DNA from: Rhizobiales bacterium UBA1912
GTDB taxonomy: Bacteria; Pseudomonadota; Alphaproteobacteria; Rhizobiales; Devosiaceae
Length of the DNA: 64,000 nucleotides
Assembly: GCA_002337455.1 (NCBI GenBank)
Contig: DDGC01000006.1
Coordinates: 62,001-126,000 of the forward strand
Reading direction: 5' to 3'
Shown here: one piece after another, positions 26,275 through 35,693 of the stretch
Position numbering within the stretch: the first letter of the stretch is position 1
How the letters are laid out: the number at the start of each line of letters is the position of its first letter
Program-made: the position numbers and the translations under genes
Notes under the pieces: model-generated
Seen by the model: only the letters and a program-made list of their open reading frames with translations
Database searches by the model: none
Told to the model about the DNA's origin: nothing

Positions 26275-27206
26275 TTGAGAAACTTGCCCTTATCGGTATC
26301 GGGCTGATCGGATCGTCGATCGCGCTTGGCGCGCGGCGGGCCGGGTTGGCCAAGACCATCGCCATTTCGACACGGCGGCAGGAAACGCTCGATGAAGCCC
26401 AGGCGCTCGGGCTGGGCGACATTTATACGATCGACGCAGCAGAGGCGGTGAAGGACGCCGACCTTGTGATCCTGTGCTCACCGGTGGGAAGCTACGAGGC
26501 GATTGCAAAGCATATTGCGCCGCACCTCAAGCCGGGCGCCATCCTTTCGGACGTGGGGTCGGTCAAGGGGCATGTTGTCGACGTCGTGGGGCCGCATGTG
26601 CCCGAAGGGGTCCATTTCGTGCCCGGCCACCCGCTGGCGGGGACCGAACATTCGGGGCCGTCTGCGGGGTTTGCCGATCTGTTTGAAAACCGCTGGTGCG
26701 TTTTGACGCCGCCCGAAGGGACCGACCCGGCCGCCGTGGAAACGCTGAGTGCGTTCTGGAAGGGGCTGGGGTCGGACGTCGAGGCGATGAGCCCTGCACA
26801 CCACGATATGGTTTTGGCCATCACCAGCCACGTGCCGCACCTTGTGGCCTACAATATCGTGGGCACTGTGGACGATCTCGAACAGCACACCAAATCGGAA
26901 GTCATCAAGTTTTCTGCTTCGGGGTTCCGTGATTTCACCCGTATTGCCGCGTCCGATCCGGTGATGTGGCGCGACGTGTTCTTGACCAATCGCGATGCTG
27001 TGCTGGAAATGCTGGGGCGGTTTTTGGAGGACCTTTCGGTGCTCCAGCGCGCTGTGCGCGTTGGAGACGGCGAGGCACTGGAAACGCTTTTTACCCGCAC
27101 GCGGGCGGTGCGCCGCTCGATTATCGCCGCGGGGCAGGAAACCGAGGCGCCCGATTTCGGGCGCCCGCATGGGGATGGAAAGCCCTCAGAGCCCGCCTCA
27201 GAATAG
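26271..27206 (+). CDS. tyrC: prephenate/arogenate dehydrogenase
   Basis: NAD(P)-dependent oxidation in tyrosine synthesis (cyclohexadienyl dehydrogenase). The 311-residue protein starts with a Rossmann motif GIGLIGSSIA (9-18). LCSPVGSYE, SDVGSVKGHVV and the catalytic-site PGHPLAGTEHSGP (about residues 120-132) are diagnostic of the family. Start overlaps the hisC stop by 4 bp. The C-terminus overlaps the convergent DUF2125 gene by 9 bp. Confidence 0.95.
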   Translation: MIEKLALIGIGLIGSSIALGARRAGLAKTIAISTRRQETLDEAQALGLGDIYTIDAAEAVKDADLVILCSPVGSYEAIAKHIAPHLKPGAILSDVGSVKGHVVDVVGPHVPEGVHFVPGHPLAGTEHSGPSAGFADLFENRWCVLTPPEGTDPAAVETLSAFWKGLGSDVEAMSPAHHDMVLAITSHVPHLVAYNIVGTVDDLEQHTKSEVIKFSASGFRDFTRIAASDPVMWRDVFLTNRDAVLEMLGRFLEDLSVLQRAVRVGDGEALETLFTRTRAVRRSIIAAGQETEAPDFGRPHGDGKPSEPASE

Positions 27207-28166
27207 AGGCGGCAGGCTGGCGACGGGGATGATGCCGACGACCACCGTGCCGTCATTGACCCGCAGGGTCTGACGCGAGACGCCGTCTTCGCCGGGGCTG
27301 CCAAGGGCGATCTGGGCCACCGAAGGGTCGCCGACCAGGGCGGCTATGCGTTCGGCAACGCCTTGCGAGGCGATATCGAGCGTGCCGGTGACCAGCCCTG
27401 TCGCGGTGAGGCTGGCGGCGCCTTCGGCGGTCAGCGAAAGCCCATCGGCGCTTGCCTCGACATCGCGCAGGACCAGTTCGCCCCCAAGCGCCTGCCAGAA
27501 ACCGAGCACTTGCGGATCCCCCCACAGCGCCGGGTCAGGTAGACCCGACAGCCTTGCGTCGATGACGAGGCGGCCATTGGCGATGGCGTTGGTATCGCTG
27601 GTCACGTCCTCGAGCGTTGCGTAGGCATCAAAGATTGCGCCGGTGCCCGGCTGGGCGTTTTCGGGCGTGGCGTCGAGCAGGTGGAATTCCCCATGGGCGG
27701 CGGTGCCGATGATGGTTTCACCGATCAGCATGTCGGCATAGACCAGGTCGTCGGCGATGGCCGAGAAGCGCTCGATCATGCCGCCATCAAGCCGCAGGCT
27801 GGCCCGCAGGCTCGACCAGCGCACTTCCTGGGTGGCGCCGGTGAAGGCATCGGTGATTTGCGCGGGGCCGCTCGCAAAGAGCTGAATGTGGGTGGGGGTG
27901 TAAAACAGCGCGGTGCCGCTCAATTCCGCCAGCTCGACTGTCACATCGCCCGAGGTGATGTACGCATCGGTGCAGTGGGGGGAAAAGGAAAACGGCGCTC
28001 CGCCGACGTCGAGCCCGTCACAGATCAGCCGGGGCTGGCTGACGCCATCGGCAAGAGCGAGATATTCGATCTCGGCGCGGACCTGGCCCGCTATGTAGAA
28101 CCAGCCGGCCATCCACAGGACAGAGACGGCGATAACGGCGACGATCATTATGACAAAGCGCTTCAT
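27198..28166 (-). CDS. DUF2125 domain protein
   Basis: A 322-residue protein with one N-terminal membrane segment (FVIMIVAVIAVSVLWMAGWFYI, roughly residues 4-26) acting as anchor or uncleaved signal, and an exported beta-rich body that is repetitive in hydrophobic strands (RLVIDARLSG, GELVLRDVEA, GTLDIASQG), the pattern of DUF2125 and of AsmA-like lipid-transfer proteins. Two cysteines (LICDGL, PHCTDAY) are probably disulfide-bonded. Function unknown. Conserved downstream of tyrC in Rhizobiales. Confidence 0.85.
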   Translation of the reverse strand: MKRFVIMIVAVIAVSVLWMAGWFYIAGQVRAEIEYLALADGVSQPRLICDGLDVGGAPFSFSPHCTDAYITSGDVTVELAELSGTALFYTPTHIQLFASGPAQITDAFTGATQEVRWSSLRASLRLDGGMIERFSAIADDLVYADMLIGETIIGTAAHGEFHLLDATPENAQPGTGAIFDAYATLEDVTSDTNAIANGRLVIDARLSGLPDPALWGDPQVLGFWQALGGELVLRDVEASADGLSLTAEGAASLTATGLVTGTLDIASQGVAERIAALVGDPSVAQIALGSPGEDGVSRQTLRVNDGTVVVGIIPVASLPPLF

Positions 28167-28289
28167 GGGCGCTTCTTATAGGGTTCGCGCGTGGCCGTCA
28201 TGAGGCAATTGCGCTTTAGCTGTTAACGACAGCGGGGTGGGACAGTTGCCGCGGGCGTGGCGCCTGCTACAAGAGCAGGCGGAGGATTC

Positions 28290-30944
28290 ATGGAAGAATT
28301 TCTGATCATTATCGTCGTGGTGCTGGCCATCATGGCATTCAGCGCGCATCAGGACATCAAGGGCCTCAAAAAGCGGATCGCCGCGCTTGAGGGGGGCGAG
28401 GGCGTTGCAGCCCCCAAGCCTCGACCGGCGGCGCGGGCTGAATCGTTTGCTATTGCTCCCGAGAGCGAGGCGGGAGCCGACGCGACAGATGACGATGTGG
28501 AAGGCGACATCGGCTGGGCGTCCAACGTGGCGCAGGGCCCGTGGATGCGGGCCCAGGCCAGCGCGGCGGCGGCCAATGACGCGGCCAAACGCGCGCCGGT
28601 CAACTGGGAGCATATGCTTGGCGTGCGCCTGCCCGTATGGGGCGGGGCGGCGCTATTATTGTTCGCGGCTTTCCTTTTTGCCAGTTACGCCATGGAGCAG
28701 GGGATTTTTACGCCCGCCGTCCGGGTCTGGGCCTGCGGGCTTGGGGCCGGAGTGTTTCTGGCCGCGGCGGTTCTGGTGCGCTGGCGGGGCATCGCCAATA
28801 ACGAGCGGATTTCGGGGGCGCTGGCTGCCGCCGCCATCGGGATGGGCTATGCAACGTGCTATCTGGCGACTGCGGTTTTTGCGTTCTGGCCGCCGCTCTG
28901 GGGCGCAATGGGCAGTGGGCTGGTTGGCTTGCTGGCCATCGCCATTGCGCTGGTCTTCGGCCGGTTGGTGCTGGTGCTCGGGCTGCTTGGCGGCTATCCG
29001 GCGCCGGGCTTTATGGGCGAATTGCCCGGAGACTGGACGCTGCTGGGATATCTTTGCACCGTGCTTGTTGCCTCCCACGCGGTGGCGGCGTGGCGCGGAT
29101 GGTGGACGAGTGCGCTGTTTTCGAGCGGGCTTGCGCTGCTTTGGGGACTGGCCTGGGGCTGGCTTTCCTTCGACCTGGGCCAGTGGGCCGACGGCCTGCC
29201 GCTGACGCTCTGGTTGCTGGCTGTTGCCATGGTGCCGGTGGCCGCCGAATTGATCGCGCGTCCGGCTGAAAAACCCGATCTCATGCGCCGCGACGGGCCG
29301 GTTGCGGCTGCTGGCGGTGCGGTGCTGATGCTGATCCTGTTGGGCACTGAAGCGCAGGCCGGGGCGCCGTTCTGGCCCGGATTTGTCGCGTGGCTGGCCT
29401 TTCTGGCCGCCGCTTCGGTGTTGCGTCCAAGGCGGATGGATCTGGCCGGCGTCGCCATGGCGGGGTTTGTCGCGGCGCTGGTCGTCTGGCGCGAACCCGA
29501 ACCGGGCGTGCGGCTGGGGGTTTTGATCCCGGCGCTGCCGATCCTTTTTGGCGCCGCAGTATTCCACATAGTGGCGGGGCGAGCGCAACGGATCTGGGCG
29601 AGCGCGGGCGTGGCGACGCTGATGGTGGCGGTTCTCACCTCGCTGGTCGATCTCGATGGCTGGGGCGGGGCGCGCGATGCCCCCCAGATCTGGGCCGTCA
29701 TCTGCCTCGTGCTGGCGGCGGCAATCGTGGGCCTGCTGCTTGCCGTGCGCAAAACGAGCGCCGCCGAACAGATCGCGCCGCCGCTGGCGGCAGGGGCGAG
29801 CGGGCTTATATCGATTGCAATCGGGCTTTTGGTCGAGCCGGGCTATTACGCGCTTTCGGCAGCGTTGCAGGTGGCCGGGCTGGGACTGGTCTTCTGGCGC
29901 TACCGGGTCAGAACGCTGCTCTATCTGGCCATCGTTTACGTGGCCGCGTATCTGGGCCTGATCGTGTTGGGGCATGCTATCGCCGTCGATTTCGCTGCCG
30001 ATGTCGCGCGGTTGCCGTATGGGAATTTCATTCCTATTGTCGCGCTGGACGCGGCGCCGTGGTTGACTTTGATCGTGCCCGGACTGGCGCTGCTGAGCGG
30101 CGCAACACTGTTTGCGTCTGCCGTACGGGACCGGTTGATCGGAGTCATCGATTTCGTCGGCGTATTGGTGCTGGCGCTGGGCGTACATCTGGTCATCGCG
30201 CCGCTGGCGGGAGACGATCCGGTGCGCAATGTCTTTGTGTATGGGCCGCTGTGGTTCCCGCTGCAACTGGGCATGGCCGCGGCGGCGCTGTGGGGCGCGG
30301 CGCGGTTCGGGCGACACGGGCTTGGCTGGGCCGGATCGATCGTTGCCGTTCTGGCGGGACTGGCGCTTGTGCGGCTGGCCATCGTGCCGGTCGGCGATCT
30401 GTGGCCGGTGATCGAGGTGCGGGGGATTGTCGTTTTCAACCTCGCGACCCTGACGCTGGGGCTGGCGAGTGCGCTGCTGCTCGTGATCGGCAGGCTGATG
30501 AAACCGGCCGCAGGCGAAGCGGGCCGCTGGGTGGGAAAAGGATTTCAGGCGCTTGGCGGGATCACCGCCTTTATCTGGATGCTGATTGTCATCCGGCATG
30601 GTTTCCATCCCGAGCTGTTGCAGGGCGAAACGCTGCGGGTCGAGCGCTATGGCTATACCGGGGGCATGCTGGCCTTTGCGTTCGGGCTGTTGTGGCTGGG
30701 CACTGTGCGCGACGCGCAGGCGATCCGTATCGCGTCGCTGGGCGTGGCGCTGGCGACGGTGGGCAAGCTGTTCATCTTCGATATGGGCGGGCTGGAAGGG
30801 CTTTGGCGGATCGGGTCGTTCCTGGGGCTCGGGCTGGCGCTTCTGGCGGTGAGCTGGTTTTACGCTCGGTTCGTCTTCGGGGTATCCGGAGCCCGTACGG
30901 GGGGCGGTAACGCGAGCGGGGACACGGCGCACGCCCCGGCGTAA
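28290..30944 (+). CDS. DUF2339 polytopic membrane protein
   Basis: An 884-residue protein. It starts with a membrane segment (FLIIIVVVLAIMAF) and a short coiled-coil (LKKRIAALEGG), continues with a charged linker to ~105, then WEHMLGVRLPVWGGAALLLFAAFLFASYA marks the DUF2339 core, followed by more than twenty hydrophobic helices to the end. Start MEEFLI at 28290 follows GGAGG six bases upstream. The family is widespread in Gram-negative bacteria and of unknown function. DUF2125 is divergent with about 120 bp between starts. Confidence 0.92.
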   Translation: MEEFLIIIVVVLAIMAFSAHQDIKGLKKRIAALEGGEGVAAPKPRPAARAESFAIAPESEAGADATDDDVEGDIGWASNVAQGPWMRAQASAAAANDAAKRAPVNWEHMLGVRLPVWGGAALLLFAAFLFASYAMEQGIFTPAVRVWACGLGAGVFLAAAVLVRWRGIANNERISGALAAAAIGMGYATCYLATAVFAFWPPLWGAMGSGLVGLLAIAIALVFGRLVLVLGLLGGYPAPGFMGELPGDWTLLGYLCTVLVASHAVAAWRGWWTSALFSSGLALLWGLAWGWLSFDLGQWADGLPLTLWLLAVAMVPVAAELIARPAEKPDLMRRDGPVAAAGGAVLMLILLGTEAQAGAPFWPGFVAWLAFLAAASVLRPRRMDLAGVAMAGFVAALVVWREPEPGVRLGVLIPALPILFGAAVFHIVAGRAQRIWASAGVATLMVAVLTSLVDLDGWGGARDAPQIWAVICLVLAAAIVGLLLAVRKTSAAEQIAPPLAAGASGLISIAIGLLVEPGYYALSAALQVAGLGLVFWRYRVRTLLYLAIVYVAAYLGLIVLGHAIAVDFAADVARLPYGNFIPIVALDAAPWLTLIVPGLALLSGATLFASAVRDRLIGVIDFVGVLVLALGVHLVIAPLAGDDPVRNVFVYGPLWFPLQLGMAAAALWGAARFGRHGLGWAGSIVAVLAGLALVRLAIVPVGDLWPVIEVRGIVVFNLATLTLGLASALLLVIGRLMKPAAGEAGRWVGKGFQALGGITAFIWMLIVIRHGFHPELLQGETLRVERYGYTGGMLAFAFGLLWLGTVRDAQAIRIASLGVALATVGKLFIFDMGGLEGLWRIGSFLGLGLALLAVSWFYARFVFGVSGARTGGGNASGDTAHAPA

Positions 30945-30988
30945 GGGCGGTCTTGCGCGCCGGGAACGCGCATGCCAAACCTTGACCC

Positions 30989-31561
30989 ATGACCATGCTT
31001 TCAGAACCATTCTCGCCCTGGGTCTTTGGTTACGGATCGCTGATCTGGCGGCCCGGCTTCGTGTTCGAGCGTGCCGAGCGGGCGCTGTTGCGCGGGGTGC
31101 ACCGGCGGCTGTGCATCTATTCGCATCGGCACAGGGGGACCGTGGAACGGCCCGGCCTTGTGTTCGGGCTCGAAAGGGGCGGCGCGTGCGTGGGCATGGC
31201 CTTCAAGATTGCCGAGACCGACTGGCCCAAGGTTCGCGAATACCTGCGCGAGCGTGAGCAGGTGACCGGGGTGTACGTGGAAACCCATCGCCCCGCCAAG
31301 CTGGCCAATGGGGAGCTGGTGGAAACGCTGACCTTTGTTGCCGATCCCAAGCATCCCCAATATGCCGGGCGGCTTACGCTCGAGGAACAGTTTGCGCTGG
31401 TCAATGGCGCTGTCGGGGAAGCGGGTCCCAATGTTGACTATGTGATCAACACGGCCCGGCACCTCAAGGAAATGGGGATTGCCGACCGGCAGGTGCAGGC
31501 GCTGGCCGCGATGATCGGCAGGAGCCGGGCAGTCTCCGAGGACCGATCTGCAACCGGGTGA
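30989..31561 (+). CDS. chaC: gamma-glutamylcyclotransferase, ChaC type
   Basis: Degrades glutathione to 5-oxoproline and Cys-Gly in the cytoplasm. The 190-residue protein has the nucleotide-like loop VFGYGSLIWRPGF (12-24) and the catalytic glutamate in REREQVTGVY (E90 region), both diagnostic of ChaC; HLKEMGI near residue 160 is also typical. It follows the DUF2339 gene after 44 bp on the same strand. With gloB it adds to the glutathione-related genes of the window. Confidence 0.93.
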   Translation: MTMLSEPFSPWVFGYGSLIWRPGFVFERAERALLRGVHRRLCIYSHRHRGTVERPGLVFGLERGGACVGMAFKIAETDWPKVREYLREREQVTGVYVETHRPAKLANGELVETLTFVADPKHPQYAGRLTLEEQFALVNGAVGEAGPNVDYVINTARHLKEMGIADRQVQALAAMIGRSRAVSEDRSATG

Positions 31562-31690
31562 TGGCGGCCCGCAAAAATGGCAGGGGCGGACAATGATGAT
31601 GATTTTTGCCGCAATTGAGTGCACAGTGGGCCACAATCGAATCCGAAGCATTGCGGGGAATGTGGAGGGTCAGTCCGAAATATTGCCGCT

Positions 31691-32512
31691 TTGAGGCCGA
31701 CTTTGCTCAGACGTTTGCTCGTGACGACACTTCTCATGACCGTGCCGGGCGTTGCGCCTGCCCTTTCCCAAACCTGCGATGCGCTGCAAGCCGGGCCTTC
31801 TGGCCGGGTGGTCTCGATATCGGATGGCGATACTTTCGATCTCGATACAGGGCTGACGGTTCGGCTGGTGGGCATTCAGGCTCCCAAACTGCCGCTGGGG
31901 CGCGACGGGTTCGAGGCCTGGCCGCTGGGCGATGAGGCCAAGGCCACAATCGAAGATCTGGTGATGGGGCAGCAGGTTTCGCTCTATTACGGCGGGGAAA
32001 GCCGCGACCGGCACGGGCGGGCCCTGGCCCATGTGATGGTCGAGCGCGATGGGGAAGTGGTCTGGGTGCAGGCCGAAATGCTGCGGCTGGGGCTGGCGCG
32101 GGTCTATTCGTTCCCCGACAACCGCTCGTGCCTCGAAGTGCTTTACGCCGCCGAAGCGCAGGGACGCGCTGACCGGCTGGGCATCTGGCGCGATCCCTAT
32201 TACGCGATCCGCGATGGGGGCGATCATGAAGCCCTGCTCGATCGCACCGGTGGCTATGAGCTGGTCGAAGGGCGGGTGCTCAACGCCGAGCGGGTGGGCA
32301 GCCGGGTCTATCTCAATTTCGGGCGCGTGTGGCGCGAAGATTTTACAGCGGTGATCGAGAGCCAAGGATTGCGGGTTTTCGAGCAAGCGGGTATCGATCC
32401 GCTGGTGTTCGACAACGCCGTGATCCGGGTGCGCGGCTGGATCGAAAGCGCCGATGGACCGCGCATCGATGTAACCCATCCCGAACAGATCGAGGTTCTG
32501 GCAAGGCCATGA
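31691..32512 (+). CDS. thermonuclease-like (SNase) exported protein
   Basis: About 273 residues. A Sec signal (LLRRLLVTTLLMTVPGVAPALS) precedes a staphylococcal-nuclease fold with VVSISDGDTFDL, VRLVGIQAPK (the usual ApE is APK) and DRHGRALAHV. The second half (GGYELVEGRVLNAERVG) resembles an OB/SNase-linked domain. I chose TTG 31691 because it begins right at the signal peptide; the frame is open from GTG 31619, whose extra 24 residues look non-coding. The stop overlaps the M48 gene start (ATGA). Nuclease activity is uncertain because the catalytic carboxylate after the strand is replaced. Confidence 0.8.
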   Translation: MRPTLLRRLLVTTLLMTVPGVAPALSQTCDALQAGPSGRVVSISDGDTFDLDTGLTVRLVGIQAPKLPLGRDGFEAWPLGDEAKATIEDLVMGQQVSLYYGGESRDRHGRALAHVMVERDGEVVWVQAEMLRLGLARVYSFPDNRSCLEVLYAAEAQGRADRLGIWRDPYYAIRDGGDHEALLDRTGGYELVEGRVLNAERVGSRVYLNFGRVWREDFTAVIESQGLRVFEQAGIDPLVFDNAVIRVRGWIESADGPRIDVTHPEQIEVLARP

Positions 32513-33981
32513 GCGAGAGGACACTCACACGTCGCGCCTTTCTATCGGGCACGGGCCTTGTGCTCGTGGCTTCGGTTGCCGGCTGTTCGGGCCTGCTGGG
32601 CGGATCGGACATCGCGACACGGCAGACGGGGGGCTCGGCTCCGGCGGTGCCTGCGGGGACCGACCCCGAAGATGCGGTGATCGGGCTGCGCGAGCATCCG
32701 CGCATCATCGCTTCGTATGGCGGGGTGTATGAACACCGCGCCACCGAGCTGATGTTGGCGCGCATGGTCTCGAAACTGCTGGCGGCTGCGGGCCAGCCGG
32801 CGACCCAGTTTACGATCACCATCCTCGATTCCTCGGAAGTCAACGCCTTCGCCTTGCCGGGCGGGTTCATCTATGTGACGCGCGGCATCCTGGCGCTGGC
32901 CAACGATATGAGCGAATTGGCGGCGGTGATCGCCCATGAGATCGCCCACGTCACCCTGCGCCATGCGCGGGCCCGTTCGGCGCGGGTGCGGACCACCGAA
33001 ATCGTTGACCGGGTGATTACCGGGGTTCTGGGCGGGGTAATCGATCCCAACGCGACCGCCGAGCGTTCGGCGCAGAACCTTGCTGCGTTCTCGCAGAACC
33101 AGGAGCTCGAAGCGGATCGCGAGGGCATCAAGATTGCGGCGCGGGCCGGGTACGATCCGCATGCGGCGGCGCGGTTCCTGACCGCCATGGGCCGGTTCGC
33201 GCAGTTTGTCAGCGCCGCTAACGGGGGCGAGGACTTCTTGTCCACGCACCCCTCGACACCAGATCGCATCCAGCGGGCGATCAACGAAGCGCGCAATTAT
33301 GGTGAGCCGGGGGTGGGGATCACCGACCGGCAGGGCTATCTTTCGGCTGTGGACGGCATCACCTTCGGGGATTCGGGCAAGCAGGGGACGATTGTCGGGC
33401 AGCGCTATATCTCGCCGCAATACCGCCTGACCTTCACGGTGCCGTCCGATTATGGATTGCAGATGTCCAATCAGGCCGTTGTGGCGGTGGCCGGCGATGG
33501 CGCGGCGCTGCGGTTCGACAGCGCGCAGGTGCCCTCTTCGACATCGCTTGCCGATTATCTGCGGTCGGGCTGGATTGCCGGGCTGCAGCCCGAAACGGTG
33601 ACGACGCGCACCATCAACGGCATCGAGACGGCGACGGGGCTGGCCCAGACCGACGAATGGTTCTTCGATGTGACTGTGGCGCGGGTCGACGATGGAGTGT
33701 TCCGCTTCATCTTTGCCGGGCGCGCCGACACGAGTGCGTTCCGCCGGGCGGCGCAACAGACTGTCGAGAGCCTGCGGCGCACCCAGCAGAGCGATCTTGC
33801 CGCCATACGCACCGTCAAGCTGGGCCTCGTACGGGCCGGCAGCGGCGACAATGCCGATACGCTGGCCCAGCGCATGAGCCAGCTCAATCGCGGGCGCGAG
33901 CTGTTTCTGGTGCTCAACAATCTGCTGCCGGGCGATCCGGTGGAGACGGGCGGGTCTTACAAGGTCGTGCGGGTGGAGTAG
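32509..33981 (+). CDS. M48 family metalloprotease, predicted lipoprotein
   Basis: A 490-residue zinc protease of the BepA/Oma1 type. The N-terminus carries both a twin-arginine pair (TRRAFLSG) and a lipobox ending at C26 (VAGC), predicting an exported lipoprotein. HEIAH (143-147) binds zinc with the glutamate of ELEADREG (about 199-206). NAFALPGGFIYV precedes the site as in other M48 proteases. Residues ~290-490 form an unassigned domain with a SH3/PDZ-like C-terminus (FLVLNNLLPGDPVETGGSYKVV). Likely role: envelope protein quality control. Translationally coupled to the preceding nuclease-like gene. Confidence 0.92.
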   Translation: MSERTLTRRAFLSGTGLVLVASVAGCSGLLGGSDIATRQTGGSAPAVPAGTDPEDAVIGLREHPRIIASYGGVYEHRATELMLARMVSKLLAAAGQPATQFTITILDSSEVNAFALPGGFIYVTRGILALANDMSELAAVIAHEIAHVTLRHARARSARVRTTEIVDRVITGVLGGVIDPNATAERSAQNLAAFSQNQELEADREGIKIAARAGYDPHAAARFLTAMGRFAQFVSAANGGEDFLSTHPSTPDRIQRAINEARNYGEPGVGITDRQGYLSAVDGITFGDSGKQGTIVGQRYISPQYRLTFTVPSDYGLQMSNQAVVAVAGDGAALRFDSAQVPSSTSLADYLRSGWIAGLQPETVTTRTINGIETATGLAQTDEWFFDVTVARVDDGVFRFIFAGRADTSAFRRAAQQTVESLRRTQQSDLAAIRTVKLGLVRAGSGDNADTLAQRMSQLNRGRELFLVLNNLLPGDPVETGGSYKVVRVE

Positions 33982-34019
33982 AGCCGGTCTGGGTTTTACC
34001 GCAAACGGCTGTCGTCCGC

Positions 34020-34125
34020 CCGGCCGCTTCCCCGGTGAAAGCCGGGGTCCGGCAGCATGGACCGATGCACCGGCTTATCAATCAGCGTTCATGGATTCCG
34101 GCTTTCGCCGGGAAGGTTCTGGAGT
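34020..34125. repeat. REP/BIME-like inverted repeat, copy A
   Basis: Intergenic. Two arms in opposite orientation, CTTCCCCGGTGAAAGCCGGGG (in part, 34028-34048) and CCGGCTTTCGCCGGGAAGG (34099-34117), enclose about 50 bp. The arms match those at 42046-42139 closely. Confidence 0.6.
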
Positions 34126-34178
34126 GAGGATCGATCCCACATAAACCCTCAAGCGTTCGGCTTGTATGGGCAGAAACT

Positions 34179-34211
34179 AAAAAAGGCCGGTCGCTGGGAC
34201 CGGCCTTTTTA
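34179..34211 (-). terminator. bidirectional Rho-independent terminator after carD
   Basis: AAAAAAGGCCGGTC, loop GCTGG, GACCGGCCTTTTT. An 8-bp GC stem flanked by A and T tracts, about 20 bp beyond the carD stop; it can work on both strands. Confidence 0.85.
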
Positions 34212-34232
34212 TATTGATTGAGGCGCTGCAGA

Positions 34233-34793
34233 TTATGCTGCGGCTTCCTCGGGGTCGGCTGCGTCGGTCTTGCCGCGGCGCGGGCTCTTGGCCAGGTTCT
34301 TGGTGATGAGCTTGACCGCTTCGGTGAGCGTGATCTTGTTCACCGAGGCGATTTCGCGGCTCATGCGGTCCATGGCCTGCTCGAAGAGCTGGCGCTCGGA
34401 ATAGGACTGCTCGGGCTGTTCTTCCGAGCGATAGAGGTCGCGGACCACTTCGGAGATCGCAATGAGATCGCCCGAATTGATCTTGGCCTCGTATTCCTGC
34501 GCGCGGCGGCTCCACATTGTGCGCTTGACGCGGGCGCGGCCAGTGACGGTTTCGAGCGCCCTGGTGACTTCTTCGGGTTCGGCCAGCTTGCGCATGCCCA
34601 CGGAATTGATCTTGGCAACGGGCACGCGGAGCGTCAGCTTGTCCTGTTCGAAACCGATAACGAACAGTTCGAGAGTAAGTCCTGCGACTTCCTGTTCCTC
34701 GATGGACTGGATGAGGCCAACACCGTGAGCGGGGTAAACTATATACTCGCCGGTCTTGAAGCCCGCGCGCTGCGTGGTCTTTTTAGTTGCCAT
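34233..34793 (-). CDS. carD: CarD family transcriptional regulator
   Basis: A 186-residue RNA polymerase-binding protein. The N-terminal CarD/TRCF RNAP-interaction domain (YIVYPAHGVGLIQSIEEQEV, about residues 15-34, and LTLRVPVAKI) contacts the beta subunit; the helical C-terminal domain (MWSRRAQEYEAKI) binds promoter DNA with a conserved tryptophan. The ATG at 34793 follows AGGAG and is preferred over 34835. A terminator follows the gene. It is downstream of fdxA on the same strand but separated by about 560 bp and a terminator, so it has its own promoter. Confidence 0.93.
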   Translation of the reverse strand: MATKKTTQRAGFKTGEYIVYPAHGVGLIQSIEEQEVAGLTLELFVIGFEQDKLTLRVPVAKINSVGMRKLAEPEEVTRALETVTGRARVKRTMWSRRAQEYEAKINSGDLIAISEVVRDLYRSEEQPEQSYSERQLFEQAMDRMSREIASVNKITLTEAVKLITKNLAKSPRRGKTDAADPEEAAA

Positions 34794-34860
34794 ATTGGCT
34801 ACTCCTGTTGACGCCTCGTTCCGATCAGCATTCAAGGGAATAGCCGAACGGAACCAAATT

Positions 34861-34922
34861 CTTGTTTGTCGCGCCTCCGAACCGGAAAAGTGTTTCCACT
34901 TTTCCCGGAAGCGCTTTTAGCG
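34861..34922. repeat. Rhizobiales-type palindromic intergenic repeat, copy 2
   Basis: In the carD-fdxA gap. Contains TTGTTTGTCGCGC followed by the hairpin GGAAAAGTG-TTTC-CACTTTTCC and the mirrored ends CTTCCGGGA/..., ending AGCGCTTTT. Same layout as copies 3, 4 and 6. Confidence 0.7.
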
Positions 34923-35057
34923 GACGCGTTCATTGCGGCAGACGCGCCTCACCCCTAACTTCGTGATCCTTTGAAGGATCATTATTCAGTCGCACAACTC
35001 TCCCGGCCGGTTCCGCTGGTTTCCGGTCGGTTGGCTTACGTTTGTGGGTTGTTTCAC
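34923..35057. other. carD-fdxA intergenic stretch with palindrome
   Basis: No gene seen here. GATCCTTTGAAGGATC at 34965-34980 is a perfect inverted repeat (7-bp arms, TG centre) about 170 bp ahead of the carD start; it may be an operator or a fragment of a dispersed repeat. The carD promoter is presumably in this stretch, though I cannot place it. Confidence 0.35.
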
Positions 35058-35079
35058 AAAAAAGTGCCCTAGTGGGCAC
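35058..35079 (-). terminator. Rho-independent terminator, fdxA direction
   Basis: On the minus strand GTGCCC, loop ACTA, GGGCAC, followed by six T. It lies about 275 bp past the fdxA stop and would end the helicase/S4/fdxA transcript. Confidence 0.65.
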
Positions 35080-35354
35080 GGGTTAGCGTGAGGGCTGATG
35101 CAACTGGTTGTGGACACAATACCACAGAATGATGACAAAATCAAAAGTTACGAATCAACCGCCGCGTGGGCGCCTATTCCGATGGCGCGCGGCATGCAAT
35201 GACATATGGCAAGCAGGGGGATGATTTTCAAGATCGCCTGCTGTTGACCGCCCGAAAGCGACCACAGCTGATTTGCCGGAGCCAATCAGGGCCAGGGATA
35301 ATCGGCGGTTTCGATGCTCCGCGTCGTCGGAAGCGGGCAGGACCCAAACCGGGA

Positions 35355-35693
35355 TCAGTCGCCTTCGCCGGGCTCTTCGGAGAAGAATTTCTCGAACTTG
35401 CCGTCGACGCCGTCCATTTCCTTGGCTTCGGGAAGCTCGTCGCGCTTTTCGGTCAGATTGGGCCAGACCGATGCGTATTTGGTGTTCACCTCGAGCCACT
35501 TTTCAAGTCCAGGCTCGGTGTCGGGCTTGATGGCGTCGGCGGGACATTCAGGCTCGCACACCCCACAGTCGATGCACTCGTCGGGGTGGATGACCAGCAT
35601 GTTTTCACCTTCATAAAAACAATCGACCGGGCAGACTTCGACGCAGTCGGTGTATTTGCACTTGATGCAATTGTCGGTGACGACATAGGTCAT
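35355..35693 (-). CDS. fdxA: 7Fe ferredoxin FdxA
   Basis: A 112-residue electron carrier with two clusters. Cysteines 9, 17 and 50 fit a 3Fe-4S cluster and 21, 40, 43 and 46 a 4Fe-4S cluster, the arrangement of the Azotobacter FdI type; an extra C12 is also present. The C-terminal ~50 residues (WPNLTEKRDELPEAKEMDG) form the family's extension. The start MTYVVTDN at 35693 is standard. It follows the S4 gene after about 115 bp on the same strand, the usual alphaproteobacterial order. Confidence 0.95.
   Translation of the reverse strand: MTYVVTDNCIKCKYTDCVEVCPVDCFYEGENMLVIHPDECIDCGVCEPECPADAIKPDTEPGLEKWLEVNTKYASVWPNLTEKRDELPEAKEMDGVDGKFEKFFSEEPGEGD

Noticed and set aside
28656..31010. 784-residue open frame on the minus strand
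   Set aside because: Antisense to the DUF2339 gene; composition is R/Q/P-rich, as expected of a shadow frame.
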